From an uncultured SAR86 cluster bacterium (GTDB lineage Bacteria > Pseudomonadota > Gammaproteobacteria > Magnimaribacterales > D2472), in assembly GCA_938075575.1 (NCBI GenBank), contig CALJHI010000118.1:1-29296 (forward strand): a stretch of DNA of 29,296 bases. Direction: 5' to 3'. The notes below the pieces were generated by a model. The model did not search any database. It saw nothing but the letters and a program-made list of their open reading frames with translations, and was not told where the DNA came from. Positions 7,701 to 14,875 of this stretch are shown here, piece by piece (positions within the stretch are counted from its first letter, which is position 1; each line of letters begins with the position of its first letter). A program made the position numbers and the translations under genes.

Positions 7701-8399
7701 TTAATCATCCTCTGCCAAAATAAACGTAAACCTATGGAGCACGCCTTCAACTGCAACAGATTTTCCATCAACCACCTTAGGTTTATATTTTAATTTTAAC
7801 GCAGCTCTTGAAGAAGCACTATTAAACATGGTGCATGGTCTAAATTCTGTATCAGGATTTGAGGGATCTCCACAAAAGCCTTCAACAGGAACAACATCTT
7901 CAACTGTCCCACTTTCTGTAATCGTAAATTTAACAAGGGCATAACCTTGGGTGCCTCTCTCTTGAGCTCTTCTTGGATAAATTGGTGTAACTTTGAATAA
8001 AGGTATATATTCGCCATCCCTAAAAAAGCTACCACTTGTCATTTTTTGAGCCTTTGGCTTGCTGATTGTTACATCTAAGCCTGTAAGTGGTTGAAGGTCA
8101 ACATCAGGCTGGGCAATATCTTCAGGCTGTTCTTCTGGTTTTTCAGGCTTATCAACCTCGGTCATAAATGTTTCTATTTGTCTCTCGGGCATTACAATAT
8201 CTGCAAGTTTTACAGATTTGTCCTCTTTCATGCTCATATCACCTAAAGAAATAAGCAACACCATTACTGCGAAAAGAACTGTTGTAATAAGAACTGAAAA
8301 AGTAATACCTGCGACCCATCTGTTAGCATTGAATGCTTTTACATATAGGCTATGAATAACTCCGAGTGGAATTGATATTATCTTTAGAACTGACTGCAT
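7701..8399 (-). CDS. tonB: TonB energy-transducing protein (TonB2 type)
   Basis: Spans the periplasm and passes proton-motive force from ExbB/ExbD to outer-membrane TonB-dependent receptors. The 232-aa protein has a 28-residue cytoplasmic N-terminus, one membrane helix at about 29–52, a short acidic proline region at 80–104 and a TonB C-terminal domain at about 132–228. The latter has the YP motif (PIYPRRAQERGTQGY) and LKYKPKVVDGK. The linker is short compared with E. coli TonB, as in TonB2-type proteins. An odd feature is an extra loop inside the C-terminal domain, residues 174–190, with two cysteines (C176, C189) that could form a disulfide in the periplasm. It lies between exbD (9 bases upstream) and the TPR gene. 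Confidence 0.92.
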   Translation of the reverse strand: MQSVLKIISIPLGVIHSLYVKAFNANRWVAGITFSVLITTVLFAVMVLLISLGDMSMKEDKSVKLADIVMPERQIETFMTEVDKPEKPEEQPEDIAQPDVDLQPLTGLDVTISKPKAQKMTSGSFFRDGEYIPLFKVTPIYPRRAQERGTQGYALVKFTITESGTVEDVVPVEGFCGDPSNPDTEFRPCTMFNSASSRAALKLKYKPKVVDGKSVAVEGVLHRFTFILAEDD

Positions 8400-8408
8400 T
8401 TAAACTGT

Positions 8409-8819
8409 TTATTTAGGCTCTGACGCTAATGAAATAGCTGAAACTCCAGCCTCTCTAGCCCCATCCATTACTTTAATTATGGTATCAGCAACGGCTTTTT
8501 CATCTGCCTGGATAACAACAGAGCCTTGAGGATTATCAGCAAGCATTTTCACAACATTTGCCTTTACCTGCCTCACATCTATTCTCCTTCCATCCATCCA
8601 AACTTCTCCAGTTGAGCCAACTGCTATTAAAATTGCAGCATTTTCTTGAGTTTCAGCTGTATCAGAATCTGGTCTATTAATTTCTAAACCTGGCTCTTTA
8701 ATAAAGTTAGCTGTAACAATAAATAAAATTAACATGATAAATACAACATCCAACATTGGTGTTAAATTTATCTCACTTTCCTCTTCTTTTACTGCAGTTG
8801 TAATTGCGTTTCTTCTCAT
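8409..8819 (-). CDS. exbD: ExbD/TolR-family proton-channel subunit
   Basis: Partner of ExbB in the TonB energising complex. One membrane helix (residues about 22–39) carries the essential aspartate D24 in NLTPMLDVVFIMLILF, and the C-terminal part is periplasmic. The C-terminal domain keeps the family form: residues 55–130 include VWMDGRRIDV and VVIQADEKAVADTIIKVMD. Length is 136 aa, standard. It follows exbB by nine bases and precedes tonB by nine, so the three are a translational unit. ExbD rather than TolR is preferred because tonB follows directly and no tolA, tolB or pal is present. Confidence 0.94.
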   Translation of the reverse strand: MRRNAITTAVKEEESEINLTPMLDVVFIMLILFIVTANFIKEPGLEINRPDSDTAETQENAAILIAVGSTGEVWMDGRRIDVRQVKANVVKMLADNPQGSVVIQADEKAVADTIIKVMDGAREAGVSAISLASEPK

Positions 8820-8828
8820 AAAAAACTC

Positions 8829-9359
8829 CTATAACTCTCTCTTAATTAATTCTCTCAGATTGGTTTCGTGTTTATCGCTAGCACTAGTCAAATATATTGA
8901 AACAAAAACTCCTGACAGGGCAACCACCATCCCAGCCATTGTTGGAAGAGTTGCTTTTGATACTCCTCCCGCCATCGCTCTTGCATCTCCGCCTCCATTA
9001 AAAGCCATCACTTGGAAAACTTCGATCATACCTGTGACAGTTCCAAGCAAGCCAAATAAAGGAGCTAACATCACACATGTTTGAATCATTGTCATGTTTT
9101 TATTAATTTGAATTCTTGCCTCTGACATCAACTTCTCTCTGATTTGTAGTGCATGCCATGAAGTCTTATCTTCTCTTGAGTTCCACTTTTCTGATAGCTT
9201 GCTAACATAAACGTTATGTCCGTGAGAGAAGTACCATATTCTTTCAAAAATCATCCCCCACATAAAAAATACTAAAATTGCTATTAGCCATAGCACGCTT
9301 CCGCCCGCTTCCATAAAGTCTCTTATGGATGAGAATGCTTCTACAAGTGCATATGGCAT
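8829..9359 (-). CDS. exbB: ExbB-family proton-channel subunit (ExbB2)
   Basis: An inner-membrane MotA/TolQ/ExbB-family protein that forms the proton-conducting pentamer around ExbD. Three membrane segments are visible: about 20–40, 92–115 with the hallmark APLFGLLGTVTGMIEVF, and 134–158 with TLPTMAGMVVALSGVFVS. At 176 aa it is a short ExbB, typical of TonB2 systems. It sits eight bases after the ttpC gene, whose product has a second ExbB-like domain, so two ExbB-type proteins are made together. Start ATG at 9359. Confidence 0.93.
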   Translation of the reverse strand: MPYALVEAFSSIRDFMEAGGSVLWLIAILVFFMWGMIFERIWYFSHGHNVYVSKLSEKWNSREDKTSWHALQIREKLMSEARIQINKNMTMIQTCVMLAPLFGLLGTVTGMIEVFQVMAFNGGGDARAMAGGVSKATLPTMAGMVVALSGVFVSIYLTSASDKHETNLRELIKREL

Positions 9360-9367
9360 ATTAATAA

Positions 9368-10753
9368 CTATTTAGCTTCTGAGTGCTCAGCTAAAATACC
9401 AGTACTTTGCTCTTCTAATGTACTAATTATTCCTCTAGCAGATGAAGCTGTAAAAGAATGTAAAAGAGTTGTTGGTATTGCAACTAACAAACCTAAAACA
9501 GTTGTAACTAGGGCTTGAGAGATACCACCAGCCATAAGCTTAGGGTCTCCTGTTCCATATAACGTAATCATTTGGAATGTAACAATCATACCTGTAACTG
9601 TTCCAAGCAACCCAGCTAAAGGTGCAACAACAGAAATGATTCTTACTGCTCCTATGCCTCTTTCAATGGCAGGTCTTTCAGCCATAATCGCTTCTGCAAG
9701 TTTAAGCTCTAGAGTATCGATATCTTTTTCAAAATTATCTTGGCCAACTTTTAAAACCCTTCCTAGAGGATTCCTGGAATCTGCTGCTTTAGAGGTAGCC
9801 TGATTTCTTACAGCTTTTGCAACACCGGCAAGCTCTATAAGCTTATATATAGCCAATAATATACCTACGGCTCCAACAGCAATAATGGCATAACCCACCT
9901 CTCTACCTTGCTGAGCTCTCTCTAACAATGAGGGTGTTTGGATTAAGTTAGCTAATAAGCTTCCGCCAGTAGGCCCAGTTGGATCGATTCCAAATTTAAC
10001 TTGCTCTCCAGTCTCAGATGCAGCAATATTTTTTGCAGTTTTTGTAAATCTACCTGCTGGTTGTCTTGGTAAAAAGGAATATTCCCCTTTAGTAGCTGAA
10101 TACTCTAGGTATTTGCCATCACATACAGCATTAAATAATCCAACTCTTACAACATCACATTCTGCAGATGTGCCATCAACATCATTTACTTGAGTAGTGA
10201 ATCCAACTACTTGGCCACTAGCTATCATCTCTCTTTGAAGCTCATACCAGAGACCTTCTATTTCTCTAATGGTTGGCAACTCAGTTGTTTCTGACATCTT
10301 CTTAGTCAGATCGTTTAAAAAGGCAACTCTTTCGGTACCAAATTGTGCTGAAGTAAGGGATCCAGAAAACTGAACGGCGGCTTCACCGGCAGAGCTTTGT
10401 AAATGTCCAAATAGCTCAACAAGTGAACCAAGCTCTTTTTTATAAGCCTCTTCTTTGACCCTTAAAGTCTCTTCATTCTTTTTGTACTCAGTTTCTAACT
10501 GATCTGCTATTTTCTCTTGTCTTGCAAGCTCTCTTTTCTCAGCAGCAAGTATTGAGGCTTGCTTGTTCTTATTTGCTAGAAATTTTTTCTCTCTATCTTG
10601 ATTCTCAGCCTGTTCTTTTGTTTTACCTTCTTTAACTAAAGAAAGAAGGGCTTCAACCGTAGTTGGTTCTTCAACAACAGCATCTTCTTGAGCAAAAACA
10701 GAAGCGACAAATGAAAATAATATAAAAAATGGTAATAATCTTAAATTTTTCAT
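9368..10753 (-). CDS. ttpC: TtpC-type long ExbB protein with periplasmic coiled-coil domain
   Basis: A 461-aa inner-membrane protein. It has a signal peptide (residues 1–21, cut after VFA), a charged coiled coil at about 45–110 and a periplasmic globular part up to about 285 that contains C199 and C211. A first membrane helix lies at 286–308, then an ExbB/MotA channel domain with VVAPLAGLLGTVTGMIVTFQM at about 375–395 and a last helix at 412–433. This architecture matches TtpC, the extra component needed for TonB2-dependent iron uptake in Vibrio. It starts on the last base of the upstream DUF3450 gene stop (TAATG), so translation is coupled. In its absence the small ExbB would be expected not to energise TonB2 properly (family knowledge, not tested here). 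Confidence 0.87.
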   Translation of the reverse strand: MKNLRLLPFFILFSFVASVFAQEDAVVEEPTTVEALLSLVKEGKTKEQAENQDREKKFLANKNKQASILAAEKRELARQEKIADQLETEYKKNEETLRVKEEAYKKELGSLVELFGHLQSSAGEAAVQFSGSLTSAQFGTERVAFLNDLTKKMSETTELPTIREIEGLWYELQREMIASGQVVGFTTQVNDVDGTSAECDVVRVGLFNAVCDGKYLEYSATKGEYSFLPRQPAGRFTKTAKNIAASETGEQVKFGIDPTGPTGGSLLANLIQTPSLLERAQQGREVGYAIIAVGAVGILLAIYKLIELAGVAKAVRNQATSKAADSRNPLGRVLKVGQDNFEKDIDTLELKLAEAIMAERPAIERGIGAVRIISVVAPLAGLLGTVTGMIVTFQMITLYGTGDPKLMAGGISQALVTTVLGLLVAIPTTLLHSFTASSARGIISTLEEQSTGILAEHSEAK

Positions 10754-11538
10754 TACGCTTCTCCTTTAATTACTGGCATCATTAACATATCAACAGGTGT
10801 TAACTTCTTAGCCATTCTTATGCCATCTCTGATAGCTTTGGTATAACCACCTGACAGGCTTTCCCATTCGCCTATTTCGTTATTCCATCGTCCGCTAGAT
10901 CTCTCATCTTTTGTTTGATAGAACATGCCTACTCTTCCAATGACTAAAATATTTACTTCCAAATCATTGCCATCGATTGAAATTGTTTGAGGATAAGTAT
11001 CAACTTTTCTACCATATTCAGCTTCGATATTATAAGCCTCTAAAACTTGCCTAACTTGTTCTGAAGCGGTTACCTTTGGCTTCGCTAGTGAAGCTCTAAC
11101 TATGTCAATTCTATTCTGTCTTTCCTCTAGTCTAAATGGAGTATCTAGAGAAATAAAACTCTCCAAGCTTTCAAGCATTCTTTGTGCTAAAGGGGGAATC
11201 TGCCTTTGCATAACTACTACTTGAACAAGCTGTTCATCAAGTTTTTCCATGAGCTCAATTTGAGCTTTGATTTGTATTCTTTTTTGCTCGTTATAAACTT
11301 TTAAACCTTCTACTTGCTTGGATACTGCTTTCCACTCGTTAACAATTTTGTCAGTTTGTCTTTCCGTAGCATCTATCTTGTCCTGAGACGAAGCAGATAG
11401 TCTTTGATTTTCTCTTCCAACCTCAAGAACATTTTCCATATTTACAGAAGCAGTCTCAGCTACATTTTCAGCAGATTGGATAAATAGAGGAAAGGAAAAA
11501 GCAACACATAATTGTGCTATTAACAATTTATTATTCAT
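10753..11538 (-). CDS. DUF3450-family periplasmic coiled-coil protein
   Basis: First gene of the TonB2-type operon. The 261-aa product has an N-terminal signal peptide (LLIAQLCVAFSFPLF, about residues 5–20). A long heptad-like helix follows at about 35–105, rich in K, E, Q and V, and a folded C-terminal half includes ISIDGNDLEVNILVIGRVGMFYQT near 183–208. This matches the DUF3450 proteins encoded directly before TtpC in many marine Gammaproteobacteria. Biochemical function is unknown. Position and periplasmic coiled coil suggest that it contacts the TtpC coiled coil (inference). AGGGAGT five bases before the ATG is a strong ribosome site, and a promoter can be proposed at 11563–11590. Confidence 0.85.
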   Translation of the reverse strand: MNNKLLIAQLCVAFSFPLFIQSAENVAETASVNMENVLEVGRENQRLSASSQDKIDATERQTDKIVNEWKAVSKQVEGLKVYNEQKRIQIKAQIELMEKLDEQLVQVVVMQRQIPPLAQRMLESLESFISLDTPFRLEERQNRIDIVRASLAKPKVTASEQVRQVLEAYNIEAEYGRKVDTYPQTISIDGNDLEVNILVIGRVGMFYQTKDERSSGRWNNEIGEWESLSGGYTKAIRDGIRMAKKLTPVDMLMMPVIKGEA

Positions 11539-11543
11539 AATTG

Positions 11544-11550
11544 ACTCCCT
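11544..11550 (-). promoter_or_regulatory. Strong ribosome binding site of the TonB2 operon's first gene
   Basis: AGGGAGT on the minus strand, five bases before the ATG at 11538. It is one of the better ribosome sites in a window where many genes have none, and it fixes the start of the DUF3450 gene. Confidence 0.6.
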
Positions 11551-11562
11551 AAAAGTTTGCCT

Positions 11563-11590
11563 ATAATAACAGCAAGATAATTATATGCAA
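11563..11590 (-). promoter_or_regulatory. Candidate promoter of the TonB2-type operon
   Basis: On the minus strand TTGCAT (11585–11590) and TATTAT (11563–11568) are 16 bases apart, in the 70-base gap between the DUF1295 gene and the six-gene operon. The -10 matches five of six positions, the -35 only three. I see no Fur-like palindrome over it. Pattern match only. Confidence 0.35.
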
Positions 11591-11608
11591 AATCTATATA
11601 TAACTCTA

Positions 11609-12460
11609 TTATTTTATCTTTGGAAAAAGCATTGGGGTACTGTTTAGGTATTTTTTGTACTCTTCTAGGTGCCCCCATTTTTTATTGCCCCTGGCTTCAA
11701 GCATCCTTACTCCACTTACATGAACTAAAAGCAAGTATGTAAAAATTGGGGAAATTAAAGTTATAAATTGAAGGCCCTTTAAAGAGGATAGAGACATTAC
11801 GGCTATAGCTGCCCATAATACTATTTCACCAAAATAATTTGGATGGCGAGATTTTGCCCACAATCCTGAAGTAATAAATTTATCTCTATTTTCTGGAATA
11901 GATCTGAATTTTGACTTTTGCTTATCAGCAACAACCTCGGTCATGAATCCGTATATAAACAAACCAATTCCTATATAGAAAAACATATTAACAACTACTC
12001 CAGGCTCAGAAGATATAGCAGTTAAAGCACACATTGAGCAAATTGATACCCATAAACCTTGCAGAGTCCATGTCATAAAGAATTGTGTTGCCGATGGCTT
12101 AATAGCTCTAAATCTTTTATCTTCTCCATCTTTATGGATTCTTGAGAAAAGAAAACTTCCCAATCTAATTGCCCACATACTTATGAGGAGAACGATTGCA
12201 ATGTTTGCTCCATTTAAATTAGCAAAATTGTTTGAGCTAATAAACAATGAATACCACATTACCGTTAAGTAAGTAATTGTGCCTGTTAAGTCATAAAATT
12301 TTTCTGTTTGCCATAGATATGCTGGTATAAAGGCTGCCCACTGAATTAAAAACGCAATTAAAACGGCATCTTTAACTAGGCTAATTCCAGTTGCGCAAGC
12401 AATCGAGAAAGCAAAAATGAATACAGCCAAGGATATAATAATGTTTATAAAATTTTTCAT
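11609..12460 (-). CDS. DUF1295-family membrane protein (steroid 5-alpha-reductase-like)
   Basis: An integral membrane protein of about 283 aa with seven or so hydrophobic helices. The signature SGLWAKSRHPNYFGEIVLW near residues 200–218 and a C-terminal LEEYKKYLNSTPMLFP place it in the DUF1295 group, related to 5-alpha-reductases and isoprenylcysteine methyltransferases. Substrate is unknown; an NADPH-dependent reductase or a methyltransferase of a lipid-like substrate is possible. The start is the ATG at 12460, with GGAG six bases upstream, inside the end of the preceding gene. It forms an ATGA overlap with the M2 peptidase stop, so the two are translationally coupled. In-frame ATGs at 12472 and 12478 lack a good ribosome site. 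Confidence 0.8.
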   Translation of the reverse strand: MKNFINIIISLAVFIFAFSIACATGISLVKDAVLIAFLIQWAAFIPAYLWQTEKFYDLTGTITYLTVMWYSLFISSNNFANLNGANIAIVLLISMWAIRLGSFLFSRIHKDGEDKRFRAIKPSATQFFMTWTLQGLWVSICSMCALTAISSEPGVVVNMFFYIGIGLFIYGFMTEVVADKQKSKFRSIPENRDKFITSGLWAKSRHPNYFGEIVLWAAIAVMSLSSLKGLQFITLISPIFTYLLLVHVSGVRMLEARGNKKWGHLEEYKKYLNSTPMLFPKIK

Positions 12461-14277
12461 GATGTACTCCATCCACATAACCTTTCTTTGTTTTGCTCAT
12501 CGAGCCATTTTTTAAGGGGTTTATAGTAATTCATAATAGATTCTCCGCTCAATTTTTCTGTTCCTGTTATTTCCTTAAAAGCTTCTTGCCAGGGTACACT
12601 TTTGCCAAGTGCCATGGTAGAAATAATTTTATTGCCAGCTTCTTTATTTCCATAAATTGAACATTCATGAAGAGGGCCCTCAAATCCGGCCGATTGGCAT
12701 AAAGCCTCATGGAACTGGTACTGCATTATTCTTGCTAGGTAATATCTTGTATAGGGTGTATTTGCTGGTATGTGATATTTGGCTCCTGGATCAAAACTAT
12801 CAGTTTTTCTTTTAGATGGAGGAGCAATCCCTTGATATGAGTTTCTTAATTTCCACCAAGAGTCATTTAATTCATCAAAAGAGGTTTCTCCTTTAAAAAT
12901 GCCTGCCCGCCATTTATCAAGCATCAGTGCCCAAGGCACTACTACAACTCCTTCAAGAGCCTGCTTCATTAACAAACCAATTTCATCTTCTTTTGCTTGC
13001 ATTGCTTGGTTCTCATCGATGAATCCAATCTGATTAAGATAGTCTGGTGTAATAGATAGGGTGAGAAGATCTCCAAATGCTTCGTGAAAACCATCATTCG
13101 CACCTGATCTAAATAATGAAGGCAGATGATTGTATGCTTGATAGTAGAAAATATGACCAAGCTCATGATGAATGGTAGAAAAGTCTTCCTCATTTCGCTC
13201 AATGCACATTTTAATCCTTAGGTCATTGTTTGATGGGTCTAAATTCCAAGCAGAAGCATGGCAGACAACCGACCTATCTTGTGGCTTAACAAACAAAGAT
13301 CTTTCCCAGAATGTCTTTGGCAAAGGGTCAAAGCCGATTGACAAGAAAAAGTCTTCTGCAATCTCTACCATTTCTATTTCGCTCAAGTCTTTTTCTAAAA
13401 TAATTTGAGTGACATCTACTTTTTTCTCACTTTTCTCTGTTTTATATACAATATCGAAAATGTTTGACCAAGATTGGCCCCACATGTTTCCTAAAAGATG
13501 GACGGGTATAGGTCCTTTAGGATCTATAATCTCATTGCCATACTCTTGATTTAGCATATCTCTGGCATGGCAATGCAATGCATCATAAAGTGGCTTTACT
13601 TCTTCCCATGCCTCATCAAGACTTGTTAAAAAATCTTCTGAGGGCATGTCATATTTACTAAACCATAAATCAGATAAATCAGAGTAACCTAGCTCTTTAG
13701 CTCCCTCATTGCCTATCTGAATCATTCTCATATAAGGGCCTTTCATTGGCTTGCCAATTTCATGCCAGCCTTCCCATGCTCTCTTAAGCTCAATAGGATC
13801 TCTAGAGTTATCAATTATATTCTCAAACCCCTCTAAGTCATTACAATCATCCTCTGAGAAACAATGTGTCGCACTTCCATACATTGCGCTTAACTTGGTT
13901 TCTATTTTTGAAAGTTCAGAAGCAAGCTCATTATCAAGAGGTGGTGGCATAACAAATGCTGATTTTAGGATATTAAGTTTTCTTGCTTGTTCCGCTGTTG
14001 CTTTTGATACTTCATATGTGCTTGCGTCTTTTGATCTTTGTAAATCAACTAAAGTACTTCTTTTAGAATAGTCGGACAGGATAAGTTGCGAGTCATGCGT
14101 TATAAAGTTAGAACTAATCCATGATGCTGAATAAATAATTGGATTTAAAAGTTCATCCTCTTTTTCAATATTTTTTAAAAATTCATCCAAGCTCTGATTT
14201 TGATTAGTTTGTTCGCCAGAATTGCTACAAGAAGTTACAATGGCAAAAGCTATAATAAATATAAATAATTTTTTCAT
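12457..14277 (-). CDS. M2-family zinc metallopeptidase (ACE-like), predicted lipoprotein
   Basis: A homologue of angiotensin-converting enzyme, a zinc dipeptidyl carboxypeptidase. The mature protein should be a lipoprotein: residues 1–16 are a signal sequence and C17 follows a lipobox (VTSC). The zinc site is H371-E-L-G-H375, with the third ligand E399 in GFHEAFGD. Other ACE landmarks are present: IPVHLLGNMWGQSWSNIFD at about 257–275, VPWALMLDKWRAGIF, and HIPANTPYTRYYLARIMQYQ near the C-terminus. Length (606 aa) equals one ACE domain. I use the ATG at 14277 because GAGG lies upstream and the signal peptide then begins properly; an in-frame extension to 14331 would run into efp. It probably cuts dipeptides from imported or extracellular peptides in the periplasm or at the cell surface (inference). 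Confidence 0.9.
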   Translation of the reverse strand: MKKLFIFIIAFAIVTSCSNSGEQTNQNQSLDEFLKNIEKEDELLNPIIYSASWISSNFITHDSQLILSDYSKRSTLVDLQRSKDASTYEVSKATAEQARKLNILKSAFVMPPPLDNELASELSKIETKLSAMYGSATHCFSEDDCNDLEGFENIIDNSRDPIELKRAWEGWHEIGKPMKGPYMRMIQIGNEGAKELGYSDLSDLWFSKYDMPSEDFLTSLDEAWEEVKPLYDALHCHARDMLNQEYGNEIIDPKGPIPVHLLGNMWGQSWSNIFDIVYKTEKSEKKVDVTQIILEKDLSEIEMVEIAEDFFLSIGFDPLPKTFWERSLFVKPQDRSVVCHASAWNLDPSNNDLRIKMCIERNEEDFSTIHHELGHIFYYQAYNHLPSLFRSGANDGFHEAFGDLLTLSITPDYLNQIGFIDENQAMQAKEDEIGLLMKQALEGVVVVPWALMLDKWRAGIFKGETSFDELNDSWWKLRNSYQGIAPPSKRKTDSFDPGAKYHIPANTPYTRYYLARIMQYQFHEALCQSAGFEGPLHECSIYGNKEAGNKIISTMALGKSVPWQEAFKEITGTEKLSGESIMNYYKPLKKWLDEQNKERLCGWSTS

Positions 14278-14310
14278 TTTGATGACCTCAACAAATAAAA
14301 TAACATAAGT

Positions 14311-14871
14311 ATGAAAATTTCTACAAGTCAATTTAAGAATGGGACAAAACTTCTGCTTGATGGGGCCCCATGCTCAATAGTTAGCCATGAGTTCCATAAG
14401 CCAGGTAAGGGGCAAGCTGTAATGAGAGTCAAATATAAAAATTTACTTACAGGGAATACAAACGATAAAACTTTTAAATCTGGAGAATCTGTTGAAACAG
14501 CTGATATCAATCACAAGGAAATGGAGTTCTTGTATGCCGATGGCAATAATTGGCACTTTATGGATTCATTAACATATGAACAAATTGAAGTTGGGCCGGA
14601 AATTATGAAAGATGCAAAAAAATGGATTACTGGACAAGAAATATGTGAAATCGTTACATGGGACGATTCCCCTATTCTTATAGAGCCTCCGGTATTTGTG
14701 GAACTAACAATAACTAAGTCGGAGCCAGGCGTTAAAGGTGATACAGTTTCTGGGGCAACAAAGTCAGCAGAGTTAGAGACTGGTGTTGCCGTTCAAGTTC
14801 CTTTATTTATTAATGAGGGCGAGAAGGTGAAAGTTGATACAAGGACTGAGGAATACGTCAGCAGAGCATAA
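14311..14871 (+). CDS. efp: Translation elongation factor P
   Basis: Binds stalled ribosomes at polyproline stretches and promotes peptide-bond formation. All three beta-barrel domains are present in 186 aa. The modification loop HKPGKGQA has a lysine at K33, matching the residue beta-lysylated by EpmA/EpmB in E. coli, and the C-terminal domain contains the GDTVSGATKSAELETG signature. That lysine and loop favour EF-P over the YeiP paralogue. epmA and epmB are not in this window. Only 33 bases separate it from the divergent M2 peptidase start, so the two promoters overlap. It opens a ten-gene same-strand run and ends four bases before argS. Confidence 0.97.
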   Translation: MKISTSQFKNGTKLLLDGAPCSIVSHEFHKPGKGQAVMRVKYKNLLTGNTNDKTFKSGESVETADINHKEMEFLYADGNNWHFMDSLTYEQIEVGPEIMKDAKKWITGQEICEIVTWDDSPILIEPPVFVELTITKSEPGVKGDTVSGATKSAELETGVAVQVPLFINEGEKVKVDTRTEEYVSRA

Positions 14872-14875
14872 TTTA

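Noticed and set aside
8734..9084. 116-aa plus-strand open frame across exbD and exbB
   Set aside because: Antisense shadow of two well-recognised genes.
13172..14071. Plus-strand open frames of 78 and 106 aa within the M2 peptidase gene
   Set aside because: The minus-strand peptidase has intact catalytic motifs along its whole length, so these are shadows.
14311..14871. YeiP (EF-P-like) instead of EF-P
   Set aside because: The lysine in the HKPGKGQA loop and the position before argS fit EF-P.
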